Shown: positions 1 through 5,759 of the stretch, in pieces
Position numbering within the stretch: the first letter of the stretch is position 1
Layout of the letters: each line of letters opens with the position of its first letter
NCBI GenBank assembly: GCA_905233835.1
Contig: CAJOGB010000027.1
Span: 1-9,994 of the forward strand
Direction: 5' to 3'
Length of the DNA stretch: 9,994 nucleotides
Source of the DNA: an uncultured Lachnospiraceae bacterium
GTDB lineage: Bacteria > Bacillota > Clostridia > Lachnospirales > Lachnospiraceae
Position numbers and translations under genes: made by a program
The notes under the pieces: model-generated
The model's database searches: none
The model's input: the letters and a program-made list of their open reading frames with translations, nothing else
What the model was told of the DNA's origin: nothing

Positions 1-111
1 ATTAATCGGTTCAAGATTATATATTTTCTTGATGACGGAATTTTCACTATTCTCAACAAGATAATCTATAACTTTTTCTCTATAAGTTCTGATATCAATG
101 CTTGTATTATC
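1..111 (-). pseudogene. Fragment resembling the C-terminus of a type I restriction HsdR subunit
   Basis: Read on the minus strand, this stretch is open with no stop. It gives protein-like sequence including PDNTSIDIRTYREKVIDYLV followed by ENSENSVIKKIYNLEPIN, running off the left edge of the window. The pattern (YREKV, a short helix, then VI-KI-LEPI) resembles from memory the helical C-terminal region of type I restriction-modification R subunits, just before their final residues; no alignment was run. The 5' part is absent, because rightwards the sequence becomes plus-strand rsfS. There is no start codon with a ribosome binding site: an in-frame ATG at 141 exists, but it lies inside rsfS and has none. 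That the segment is coding is fairly likely from its composition and amino-acid pattern; the HsdR identification is tentative. Confidence 0.45.
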
Positions 112-353
112 CGGCTGATAATCAGAATCATTTGATGTCATTGCAGAATGCGGCAGATGAGATTATGTATAAAAACGGTTTTAATGCCAAACAAGTGGAA
201 GGAAATCGAAATTCCACATGGATTCTCATGGATTATGAGGATATTATTATTCACTTGTTTTCCGCGGAAGACAGACTTTTCTATAATTTGGAACGAATCT
301 GGCAGGACGGAACATTTATTTCCTATGATGAATTAAAAGAATATATGGATTAA
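102..353 (+). CDS. rsfS: Ribosomal silencing factor RsfS (Iojap family), 5'-truncated
   Basis: RsfS binds ribosomal protein L14 on the 50S subunit and blocks subunit joining, lowering translation during starvation. The residues from about ADNQNHL onward match the family's C-terminal two thirds: the helix LQNAADEIMYKNGF, then the core WILMDYEDIIIHLFSAEDR and FYNLERIWQDG. About 40 N-terminal residues of a normal protein of roughly 110-120 aa are missing. In this frame a TGA stop lies at 90-92, and none of the three plus frames upstream encodes the missing part. The only upstream initiator is a TTG at 102 with no ribosome binding site, so real homology begins near 117. The sequence to the left is coding on the other strand, so this is a rearrangement or assembly breakpoint rather than a point mutation. 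The gene converges on lexA and ends at a shared terminator. Confidence 0.8.
   Translation: MYYPADNQNHLMSLQNAADEIMYKNGFNAKQVEGNRNSTWILMDYEDIIIHLFSAEDRLFYNLERIWQDGTFISYDELKEYMD
106..122. repeat. Inverted repeat at the rsfS/HsdR-like junction
   Basis: ATTATC (106-111), a 5-base spacer CGGCT, then GATAAT (117-122) form a perfect 6-bp inverted repeat. GATAAT encodes Asp-Asn in rsfS on the plus strand, and the other arm encodes Asp-Asn in the HsdR-like fragment on the minus strand. The switch from minus-strand to plus-strand coding therefore falls within this repeat, as expected for a fold-back or microhomology-mediated join. Confidence 0.7.
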
Positions 354-356
354 AAA

Positions 357-388
357 AACGCATGCTTTTCAAAAGAGAAGCATGCGTT
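357..388. terminator. Bidirectional terminator between rsfS and lexA
   Basis: A perfect 11-bp stem AACGCATGCTT (357-367) / AAGCATGCGTT (378-388) with a 10-base loop lies between the two convergent genes. It is followed by a T-run on the plus side (387-390) and preceded by an A-run (352-358), which reads as a T-run on the minus strand. It can end transcripts arriving from either side. Confidence 0.9.
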
Positions 389-393
389 TTCTA

Positions 394-1008
394 TTAGAAG
401 AATCGATATACACCAAATACTTTTCCGATAATTTGACAATCCGGTACGATTATATCATCCATATTGGAGTTTTCCGGATGTAATACGATATGATCGGCCT
501 TTTTATAGAAAGTTTTTACTGTGGCAGAATCCTCAACCAAGGCGACTACCATATCTCCGTCCTTAGCAGTATTGGTTCGCTCTACGATAATTGTATCACC
601 GTCCAAAATACCGGCTTCAATCATCGATTCACCTTTTACATGGAGCATAAAGCATTCACCGCGCGGTGCGTATTCAGCGGGAATAGGAAAGTAGCTTTCT
701 ATGTTTTGAATCGCCAAAAGCGGTTGACCTGCAGCTACCTGTCCCACAACCGGAACACTTACCATTTCCCGACGTGTCAGGTTAAAGTTATCATCTAAAA
801 TCTCAATGGTTCGTGATTTCGTGGGATCTCTTCTTATATAACCGTTTTTTTCAAGTTTTTCCAAGTGAGAGAAAACGGAAGAAGTGGATTTTAAATTCAC
901 AGCCACACAAATTTCACGAACGGATGGCGGAAAACCTTTGGATAAGATTTCCGATTTCAAATAATCCAGAATTTCCTGCTGTTTATCTGTAATTTTACCG
1001 TATGCCAT
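394..1008 (-). CDS. lexA: LexA SOS repressor
   Basis: Transcriptional repressor of the DNA-damage (SOS) regulon and a self-cleaving serine peptidase of family S24. The 204-residue protein has the normal length. The N-terminal winged helix-turn-helix spans about residues 1-65 (TDKQQEILDYL, then GFPPSVREI and STSSVFSHLEKLEKNGYI). The cleavage site is Ala93-Gly94 within VAAGQP. The catalytic dyad is visible as Ser128 (GESM) and Lys165 (SATVK). RecA-bound single-stranded DNA would stimulate cleavage. I chose the ATG at 1006-1008 because an AGGAGG (complement of 1014-1019) sits 5 bases upstream and MAYGKITDKQ is the usual family N-terminus. An upstream start at 1110 would run through the promoter. 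It is divergent from a YneA-like gene, as in Bacillus, and probably represses itself. Confidence 0.97.
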   Translation of the reverse strand: MAYGKITDKQQEILDYLKSEILSKGFPPSVREICVAVNLKSTSSVFSHLEKLEKNGYIRRDPTKSRTIEILDDNFNLTRREMVSVPVVGQVAAGQPLLAIQNIESYFPIPAEYAPRGECFMLHVKGESMIEAGILDGDTIIVERTNTAKDGDMVVALVEDSATVKTFYKKADHIVLHPENSNMDDIIVPDCQIIGKVFGVYRFF

Positions 1009-1036
1009 AGCAACCTCCTCATTTATATCTAAAAAG

Positions 1037-1064
1037 AGTATAACACACTTCCGGAAATTAGCAA
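1037..1064 (-). promoter_or_regulatory. Candidate lexA promoter
   Basis: On the minus strand, TTGCTA (complement of 1059-1064) and TATACT (complement of 1037-1042) are separated by 16 bases. The -10 box carries an upstream TG, giving an extended TGnTATACT. It lies about 30 bases upstream of the lexA start codon. A LexA-box-like sequence at 1062-1075 overlaps the -35 box, which fits autoregulation. Confidence 0.6.
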
Positions 1065-1075
1065 ACATATTTTTG
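1062..1075. promoter_or_regulatory. Weak LexA-box-like sequence over the lexA -35
   Basis: CAAACATATTTTTG fits the Gram-positive SOS box CGAAC-N4-GTTCG at 7 of 10 defined positions. It overlaps the lexA -35. A second candidate, GGAAAATTTGTTCG at 1076-1089, fits at 8 of 10 positions. Either could carry lexA autoregulation. Confidence 0.4.
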
Positions 1076-1097
1076 GGAAAATTTGTTCGAAATAGTA

Positions 1098-1126
1098 TTG
1101 ACAAACACATGTTTGTTCGATATTAT
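1098..1126 (+). promoter_or_regulatory. yneA promoter (sigma-A type)
   Basis: A consensus -35 TTGACA (1098-1103), a 17-base spacer and TATTAT (1121-1126) give a strong vegetative promoter, predicted to start near 1133. LexA-box-like sequences cover the spacer and the predicted start site, so the promoter would be strong but repressed until DNA damage. Confidence 0.8.
1102..1115. promoter_or_regulatory. LexA operator (SOS box) in the yneA promoter
   Basis: CAAACACATGTTTG has symmetric half-sites CAAAC and GTTTG around four bases, one mismatch per half from CGAAC-N4-GTTCG. It overlaps the end of the -35 and most of the spacer, so bound LexA would block RNA polymerase. A further partial match, CGATATTATGTTCG (1118-1131), covers the -10. 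Confidence 0.65.
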
Positions 1127-1132
1127 GTTCGT

Positions 1133-1146
1133 AGAACATCTGTTTT
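1133..1146. promoter_or_regulatory. Second SOS box at the yneA start site
   Basis: AGAACATCTGTTTT keeps an intact GAAC half-site and a GTTT half-site four bases apart, a form I recall as common in clostridial LexA operators. It begins at the predicted transcription start, just downstream of the -10. Confidence 0.6.
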
Positions 1147-1168
1147 GCTGATTCGAGAGGAGTGTATC

Positions 1169-1480
1169 ATGAAAAGAAGACGTGTAAATACTTTATCATT
1201 AAAAACATTTATATTTTGTGGTTTATTTGTCTTTATTCTATTGGTGTTTGCATGTTCTTCTTTTGCAGATGCACATAATGATTCGGAAAAGTATTACACC
1301 AGTGTATATGTGGAAAGCGGAGATACGCTCTGGAGTTTTGCAGATCGTTACTGCTCGGTAGAATATAACGATAAGGATGAATACATTAAAGAAGTAATGC
1401 GATTAAATCATTTAACATCATCGGATATTCATAGCGGCAGCTATCTGATTCTTCCTTATTATGATTCAAAATCCTTGTAA
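1169..1480 (+). CDS. yneA: YneA-like SOS-induced cell division suppressor (membrane + LysM)
   Basis: A 103-residue protein with a short basic start (MKRRR), one membrane segment at about residues 12-32, and a C-terminal LysM-type domain at about 43-97 (YVESGDTLWSFADRY at its start, SGSYLILPYY at its end). In Bacillus subtilis YneA has this same architecture, is transcribed divergently from lexA, and delays septation during SOS; LysM domains bind peptidoglycan. The start at 1169 is chosen because AGGAG (1158-1162) lies 6 bases upstream and the protein then begins just before the membrane helix. Longer versions would start inside the promoter. Regulation by LexA is supported by the operators upstream. 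Function is inferred from architecture and position, since YneA sequences diverge strongly between species. The LysM fold alone would also fit an unrelated wall-binding protein. Confidence 0.8.
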   Translation: MKRRRVNTLSLKTFIFCGLFVFILLVFACSSFADAHNDSEKYYTSVYVESGDTLWSFADRYCSVEYNDKDEYIKEVMRLNHLTSSDIHSGSYLILPYYDSKSL

Positions 1481-1503
1481 AACCTTATAAAAACCGATAT
1501 AAT
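1475..1503 (+). promoter_or_regulatory. Candidate promoter of the plsC-like gene
   Basis: TTGTAA (1475-1480) and a perfect TATAAT (1498-1503) are separated by 17 bases. The -35 overlaps the stop codon of the yneA-like gene, and the predicted start lies about 35 bases before the acyltransferase ATG. This would let that gene be expressed independently of SOS. Confidence 0.55.
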
Positions 1504-1544
1504 TCTCTTGCTTGTTCTAAATTATGCATATTAGGTAGAGTATT

Positions 1545-2270
1545 ATGTTTCGTTTTATTTATGTGATATTTGCCAATTTGTTTCGTGGACCTTACATGAT
1601 TCCCCACATGCGAAAATTGGCAAAGAATAAAGCCAAATATTCATTCGAAGTAAGATATCGTTATGTAAAGCGAATGATTTATTATATGATGTCCTCCGGG
1701 AATATTGAAACCGAAGTATATGGAACTGAGAATTTGCCAAAAGAAGGCGGATACGTTATGTTCCCAAATCACCAGGGTAAATTCGATGCCCTTGCTGTGA
1801 TTAATGGTCACGATGCTCCCTGTACCTTTGTGATGGATAAAGCGAAATCAAAAACCTTTCTTGTTAATGAGATGTGCAATCTGATAGATGCGAAACGTTT
1901 GGATTTGGATGATATTCGTCAGAATCTTAAAATCATTAACGAAATAACCGAGGAAGTAAAAGAAGGAAAGCGCTTTATTTTGTTTTCCGAAGGCGGCTAT
2001 TCCATGAATCATAATCATGTGAGAGATTTTAAACCCGGAAGTTTTAAGTCTGCCATGTCTGCGCAGGCTCCTTTGGTTCCTGTTTGTTTGATTGATTCTT
2101 ATATTCCGTTTAACAGTTTAAAACTGGGTCATTGTGTAACGAAAGTAATCTTTATGGAGCCTATTTATTATGAAGAATATAAGGATATGAAGACTCCGGA
2201 GGTTGCCAAGATGGTTCGCCGACGTATTATTGAAAAAATGGCGGAATTCGGAGTAGAAGGCGAAGAGTAA
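1545..2270 (+). CDS. plsC: PlsC-family lysophosphatidic acid (1-acylglycerol-3-phosphate) acyltransferase
   Basis: Transfers an acyl chain to the sn-2 position of 1-acylglycerol-3-phosphate, making phosphatidic acid for membrane phospholipids at the inner face of the membrane. The 241-residue protein has the family's catalytic HX4D motif as NHQGKFD (His76, Asp81). The substrate-binding motif is FSEGGYS (Glu149, Gly150), where many members have PEGTRS. A PLVPV segment at 176-180 matches the next conserved block. The N-terminus (about 3-20) is hydrophobic and may associate with the membrane. The ribosome binding site is poor (AGGTAGAG). It is flanked by its own promoter and the infC promoter, so it is probably transcribed alone. 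The family assignment is secure; the exact acyl acceptor is inferred, since paralogues with other acceptors exist. Confidence 0.85.
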   Translation: MFRFIYVIFANLFRGPYMIPHMRKLAKNKAKYSFEVRYRYVKRMIYYMMSSGNIETEVYGTENLPKEGGYVMFPNHQGKFDALAVINGHDAPCTFVMDKAKSKTFLVNEMCNLIDAKRLDLDDIRQNLKIINEITEEVKEGKRFILFSEGGYSMNHNHVRDFKPGSFKSAMSAQAPLVPVCLIDSYIPFNSLKLGHCVTKVIFMEPIYYEEYKDMKTPEVAKMVRRRIIEKMAEFGVEGEE

Positions 2271-2296
2271 TTTCTTAAAAAAATGATATTATTTGC

Positions 2297-2325
2297 TTGA
2301 CGTATGATGTTTCATATGTTATATT
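2297..2325 (+). promoter_or_regulatory. Promoter of infC-rpmI-rplT
   Basis: TTGACG (2297-2302), a 17-base spacer and TATATT (2320-2325), with TG two bases upstream of the -10 (extended -10). It lies directly upstream of the structured leader. Confidence 0.8.
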
Positions 2326-2335
2326 ACAGAAGTTG

Positions 2336-2448
2336 TAAAAAAGTAGAGTATCCACTCTCACCTAAGCGCAATCGGGCGACTTAGTGTCATTACACTTTTA
2401 TTGATGTGTTTTTGAATTGTGGATAGTCTGCCTATCCACTTTTTTATT
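2336..2448 (+). ncRNA. L20-type leader (ribosomal protein autoregulatory attenuator)
   Basis: The untranslated leader ahead of infC holds a hairpin CTAAG-CGC / GCG-A-CTTAG (2362-2369 with 2376-2384) and a terminator hairpin at 2419-2445. An upstream copy of the terminator's right arm, TATCCAC (2349-2355), can pair instead with GTGGATA (2419-2425). This makes two mutually exclusive structures. In Bacillus, L20 binds such a leader upstream of infC-rpmI-rplT and causes premature termination when L20 is in excess. The operon here ends with rplT, so the feedback fits. The class assignment is from position, operon content and the paired elements seen; no covariance search was run. Confidence 0.8.
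2419..2445 (+). terminator. Regulated terminator in the infC leader
   Basis: An 8-bp stem GTGGATAG (2419-2426) / CTATCCAC (2432-2439) with a 5-base loop is followed by six T (2440-2445). It lies only 17 bases before the infC start, so it must be conditional for the operon to be expressed. Confidence 0.85.
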
Positions 2449-2462
2449 GGGAGGACAAAGCC

Positions 2463-2975
2463 ATTAGTAATAACGATTTACAGATTAACGAACAGATCAG
2501 AGATAAAGAAGTTCGCTTAATCGGACAGGACGGAGAACAGCTTGGAATTATGTCTGCGAAAGATGCTTATTTTAAAGCTCAGGAGTTGGACTTGGATTTA
2601 GTAAAGATTTCTCCGAATGCGAAACCACCTGTTTGCAAGATTATCGATTACGGAAAGTATCGCTATGAACTTGCTCGTAAGGAAAAGGAAGCAAAGAAAA
2701 AACAAAAAATTGTTGAAATCAAAGAAATTCGTTTGTCTCCGAATATTGAAGCAAACGACTTGAACACGAAGATTACCGCTGCCAAGAAGTTTTTGGCTAA
2801 AGGAAACAAGGTGAAGATTACTTTACGTTTTCGTGGTCGTGAAATGGCACATATGTCTACCAGTAAGCACATTCTTGATGATTTTGCAGAGCAATTATCA
2901 GATGTTTGTGTTGTGGAGAAGCCTGCAAAGCAGGAAGGCAGAAGTATCAGTATGATACTTGCAGAAAAGAAATGA
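2463..2975 (+). CDS. infC: Translation initiation factor IF-3, AUU start
   Basis: IF-3 binds the 30S subunit, keeps it from joining 50S early and checks start-codon pairing. The full protein of 170 residues begins at an ATT codon (2463-2465), 8 bases after GGGAGG (2449-2454), and reads ISNNDLQINEQIRDKEVRLI. The first ATG, at 2550, would delete 29 residues of the conserved N-terminal domain and has no ribosome binding site. The domains are IF3-N (about 8-78, including IMSAKDA and PPVCKIIDYGKYRYE), a basic lysine-rich linker (about 75-90) and IF3-C (about 85-170, including LRFRGREMAH). A rare AUU start on infC is known from E. coli, where IF-3 itself discriminates against it and so limits its own synthesis. 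It is followed 19 bases later by rpmI. Confidence 0.95.
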   Translation: MSNNDLQINEQIRDKEVRLIGQDGEQLGIMSAKDAYFKAQELDLDLVKISPNAKPPVCKIIDYGKYRYELARKEKEAKKKQKIVEIKEIRLSPNIEANDLNTKITAAKKFLAKGNKVKITLRFRGREMAHMSTSKHILDDFAEQLSDVCVVEKPAKQEGRSISMILAEKK

Positions 2976-2994
2976 TTTAGGAGGATTTTGAATT

Positions 2995-3192
2995 ATGCCA
3001 AAGATTAAGACAAAAAGAGCTGCTGCAAAGCGTTTTAAAGCTACAGGAACAGGTAAATTAAAGAGAGCTAAGGCTAACAAGAGCCACATCTTAACCAAGA
3101 AGTCTACTAAGAGAAAGAGAAGCTTAAGACAGGCAGCTATGACTGATGCTACCAATGTAAAGGCAATGAAGAAAGTATTACCGTACATTTAA
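2995..3192 (+). CDS. rpmI: 50S ribosomal protein L35 (bL35)
   Basis: A 65-residue, very basic protein of the large ribosomal subunit. The start MPKIKTKRAAAKRFKATGTG and the following GKLKRAKANKSHILTKKSTK stretch are typical of bL35, and the length is normal. AGGAGG (2979-2984) lies 10 bases before the ATG. It sits between infC and rplT, the conserved order of this operon, and shares their L20-controlled leader. Confidence 0.98.
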   Translation: MPKIKTKRAAAKRFKATGTGKLKRAKANKSHILTKKSTKRKRSLRQAAMTDATNVKAMKKVLPYI

Positions 3193-3219
3193 GAAGAGTT
3201 TGGTTAGGAGGAATTTAAA

Positions 3220-3576
3220 ATGGCAAGAATTAAAGGCGGAATGAACGCTAAAAAGAAACATAACAGAGTATTAAAGATGGCAAAGGGATACCGTGGAGCT
3301 CGTTCTAAACAGTATCGTATTGCGAAACAGTCTGTAATGAGAGCATTAAAGAGCTCTTATGCAGGTAGAAAAGAAAGAAAGAGACAGTATCGTCAGCTTT
3401 GGATTGCACGTATCAATGCAGCTGCTAGATTAAACGGTCTTTCTTATTCTAAGTTTATGTATGGATTAAAATTGGCTAACGTTGATTTGAACCGTAAAGT
3501 ATTAGCTGATATGGCTGTTAATGATGCAGAAGGATTCAAGGATTTGGCTGATCTTGCAAAGAGCAAAATCGCTTAA
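3220..3576 (+). CDS. rplT: 50S ribosomal protein L20 (bL20)
   Basis: A 118-residue 23S rRNA-binding protein needed early in 50S assembly, and in Bacillus the repressor of its own operon. It shows the family's basic N-terminal extension (MARIKGGMNAKKKHNRVLKM) and the KGYRGARSKQYRIA stretch. The globular RNA-binding C-terminal domain (about 60-118) includes RQLWIARINAAARLNGLSYS. AGGAGG (3206-3211) lies 8 bases before the ATG, and 27 bases separate it from rpmI. It is the last gene of the operon and is followed by a strong terminator. It is the expected ligand of the leader at 2336-2448. Confidence 0.98.
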   Translation: MARIKGGMNAKKKHNRVLKMAKGYRGARSKQYRIAKQSVMRALKSSYAGRKERKRQYRQLWIARINAAARLNGLSYSKFMYGLKLANVDLNRKVLADMAVNDAEGFKDLADLAKSKIA

Positions 3577-3593
3577 TATTTCTTTTGTTTTTT

Positions 3594-3625
3594 ATCCCTT
3601 AGGTAGTGATACCTAAGGGATTTTT
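3594..3625 (+). terminator. Terminator of infC-rpmI-rplT
   Basis: A perfect 12-bp stem ATCCCTTAGGTA (3594-3605) / TACCTAAGGGAT (3610-3621) with a GTGA loop is followed by five T. It lies 18 bases after the rplT stop. Confidence 0.95.
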
Positions 3626-3628
3626 GTG

Positions 3629-3634
3629 TATAAT
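3629..3634 (+). promoter_or_regulatory. Possible -10 box for the HlyD-like gene
   Basis: A perfect TATAAT lies 34 bases before the ATG of the next gene, directly after the rplT terminator. No recognisable -35 is seen 16-18 bases upstream, because that position is inside the terminator hairpin. Support is therefore weak, although a promoter is needed here. Confidence 0.35.
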
Positions 3635-3667
3635 AGACATGATAAATCTATATTGGTACAGGGAAAT

Positions 3668-5041
3668 ATGTCTGAAAAAAACAATGTCATTAAATTTCAT
3701 AAGCAGATTCATATAAATATTGCATTCGTAATTATATTCATTATTTTTATTTATATTCTGTTTCATGTGTTCACCTACCTTACAACCGAAAATGTAACCA
3801 TATACGAAGTTAATCAAGGCACAATCACCTCAAAAGATAGTTATAAGGCTTTGGCTATTCGTAATGAGCAGATTATTACGGCTTCGGAAGAAGGAAACGT
3901 ATACTATTTTGCGCCCAATAAATCACGTGTGGGTGCAAAGAGTTTGGTTTATGCCATCGATAAAGATGGCACCATCGTTTCTAACTTAAAAAACGTTGAT
4001 AAATCAACCGTGAACGTGTCGGATTTGGATTTATCCGAAGTGGAATATTCTCTGCAGAACTTTGTAAACGATTATAATTCCAATGAATATTTAAAAACAT
4101 ACTCCTTTAAAACAAATCTGGATAATGATTTGCAACAGTTGTTTGATGAAAGCATCCTTTCTTCATACGAAACCGATATCCAAAACGCATTGGCCAACGG
4201 AACATACTTTACCTATTATTCGCCTACTACAGGGGTCGTTGTTTATCAGACGGATGGATATGAATCTGTCACTTTAGAGGATTTTTCTTCCGATTTGTTT
4301 GATTCCGGAAACGTTACTCCCGTTAACTTAAGAAATAATGAGAGTGTCTTAGGCGGGGAAGCGGTATTTAAACTTATTACTTCCGATAATTGGAATCTTG
4401 TTATGCCGATTGATTCCGATTTAGTTGAAACATTATCGGATAATTCTGCCATTGAAATCGAGTTTAATGAGGATAATGCAATCACTTGGTGTACATATAC
4501 CATTGTTGAAAGAGGCGGAGTTAATTATCTTGTGTTATCTCTTGACGATTCCGTGGAACGATATGCGGATCAGCGTTTTATCAGTATTAATTTAAAACTG
4601 GATGAAAAGAATGGTCTAAAGATTCCAAACAGCGCCATCGTATACAAGACTTTTTATACCGTTCCCAAAAAGTACTTTACAAGAGGAGAGGATTCCTCGA
4701 ATTATGGGCTTTTAATTCGAAATGGATCTAATGTGGAATTTGAAAGAACCACCATCTATTTCGAGGATGATGATTTTTATTACATTGACAGCGAAAACGT
4801 GTCTGATGGCGATGTGTGTCTGATGGTTAATTCCGGTGAATCCTATACCATCGGCTCCGATACCGATCAGCTGCAAGGAGTATATAACGTAAATAAAGGA
4901 TATACCGTATTTAAGATAATTGATATTATCTATCAGAATAATGACTATACCATCGTTCGCTCCGGAACCGATTACGGTCTTTCTTTATACGATAGAATCG
5001 TTTTACAGGGCGATAAAGTAAGCGAGGATGAAATTCTATAA
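3668..5041 (+). CDS. HlyD-like (membrane-fusion-type) single-pass membrane protein
   Basis: A 457-residue protein with a short N-terminal tail, one membrane helix (about residues 17-38) and a large extracytoplasmic region. Two segments look like split halves of a lipoyl/biotinyl-type hairpin: residues 68-98 (ITASEEGNVYYFAP) and 180-200 (FTYYSPTTGVVVYQTDGYE). They are separated by a polar, partly helical stretch with no long coiled coil. Later beta-rich segments and the IPNSAIVYK element (319-327) are typical of HlyD/RND-type adaptors. The start at 3668 is chosen because AGGGA precedes it, although the spacing of 3 bases is short; a longer GTG start at 3626 would overlap the terminator. No transporter gene is adjacent. 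It lies 14 bases before yggS and is probably cotranscribed with yggS and sepF. The true role is unknown. Confidence 0.75.
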   Translation: MSEKNNVIKFHKQIHINIAFVIIFIIFIYILFHVFTYLTTENVTIYEVNQGTITSKDSYKALAIRNEQIITASEEGNVYYFAPNKSRVGAKSLVYAIDKDGTIVSNLKNVDKSTVNVSDLDLSEVEYSLQNFVNDYNSNEYLKTYSFKTNLDNDLQQLFDESILSSYETDIQNALANGTYFTYYSPTTGVVVYQTDGYESVTLEDFSSDLFDSGNVTPVNLRNNESVLGGEAVFKLITSDNWNLVMPIDSDLVETLSDNSAIEIEFNEDNAITWCTYTIVERGGVNYLVLSLDDSVERYADQRFISINLKLDEKNGLKIPNSAIVYKTFYTVPKKYFTRGEDSSNYGLLIRNGSNVEFERTTIYFEDDDFYYIDSENVSDGDVCLMVNSGESYTIGSDTDQLQGVYNVNKGYTVFKIIDIIYQNNDYTIVRSGTDYGLSLYDRIVLQGDKVSEDEIL

Positions 5042-5055
5042 AAGAGGAATGCGCA

Positions 5056-5748
5056 ATGTTAAAAGAAAATTTATTGCAAGTAGAACAGAATATTAAAGAA
5101 GCGTGCAAACGCGCAAATCGCAAACGCTCCGAAGTAACACTAATCTCGGTTAGTAAAACAAAACCTATAGAGACATTAAAGGAAGCGTATGATTTAGGGA
5201 TTCGTGTCTTTGGTGAAAATAAAGTGCAGGAATTGGAACAAAAGATTCCCGCTTTCGGATCTGATGTTTCCTGGCATATGATTGGGCATTTACAAAGAAA
5301 CAAAGTGAAATATATCGTCGGAAAAGTAGATTTGATCCATAGCGTGGACTCTTTGCGCTTGGCTGAAGAGATTCAAAAGGAATCCGAAAAGAAAAACGTG
5401 GAATCGAATATACTGATAGAAGTAAATGTGGCAGAAGAAGAATCAAAGTTCGGAATCACTTGTGAAGAAGTGCTTGATCTGGTAAAAACCATTTCTGAAT
5501 TCCCCAATATTCATATAAGAGGATTGATGACTATTGCACCATATGTTGTGGATTCTGAAGAAAATCGATGGATTTTCCGCAAAATAAAGGATTTATCTGT
5601 TGACATAAAAGACAAAAACATTGATAATGTAAATATGGATATTCTGTCAATGGGTATGACAGGAGACTATACAGTAGCGATAGAAGAGGGTGCTACCCAT
5701 GTTCGTGTGGGAACAGGCATCTTTGGAGAGCGAAATTATAATGTGTAA
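5056..5748 (+). CDS. yggS: YggS/YlmE family pyridoxal-phosphate homeostasis protein
   Basis: A cytoplasmic PLP-binding protein with an alanine-racemase-like TIM barrel but no known enzyme activity; it buffers PLP and affects amino-acid pools. The 230-residue length is normal. PLP should be bound by Lys34 in VSKTKP. Other family signatures are FGENKVQE (52-59), WHMIGHLQRNK (73-83), GLMTIAP (156-162) and the phosphate-binding end with LSMGMTGDY and RVGTGIFGER. AGAGGA (5043-5048) lies 7 bases before the ATG. In Bacillus its homologue ylmE also lies next to sepF (ylmF). Here the yggS stop codon overlaps the ribosome binding site of sepF, implying cotranscription and perhaps translational coupling. 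Confidence 0.96.
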   Translation: MLKENLLQVEQNIKEACKRANRKRSEVTLISVSKTKPIETLKEAYDLGIRVFGENKVQELEQKIPAFGSDVSWHMIGHLQRNKVKYIVGKVDLIHSVDSLRLAEEIQKESEKKNVESNILIEVNVAEEESKFGITCEEVLDLVKTISEFPNIHIRGLMTIAPYVVDSEENRWIFRKIKDLSVDIKDKNIDNVNMDILSMGMTGDYTVAIEEGATHVRVGTGIFGERNYNV

Positions 5749-5759
5749 GGAGATAAACC

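Noticed and set aside
490..798. 102-residue open frame on the plus strand
   Set aside because: It lies wholly antisense to lexA with no ribosome binding site or recognisable protein features.
1009..1110. Upstream extension of LexA starting at 1110 on the minus strand
   Set aside because: It crosses the lexA promoter and operators, has no ribosome binding site, and LexA proteins start at the MAYGK-type N-terminus placed right after AGGAGG.
1073..1168. Upstream extension of the YneA-like protein
   Set aside because: It would be translated from its own promoter region; AGGAG precedes the ATG at 1169.
2898..3188. 96-residue open frame on the minus strand
   Set aside because: It is antisense to the end of infC and rpmI; its hydrophobic look arises from reading lysine codons backwards.
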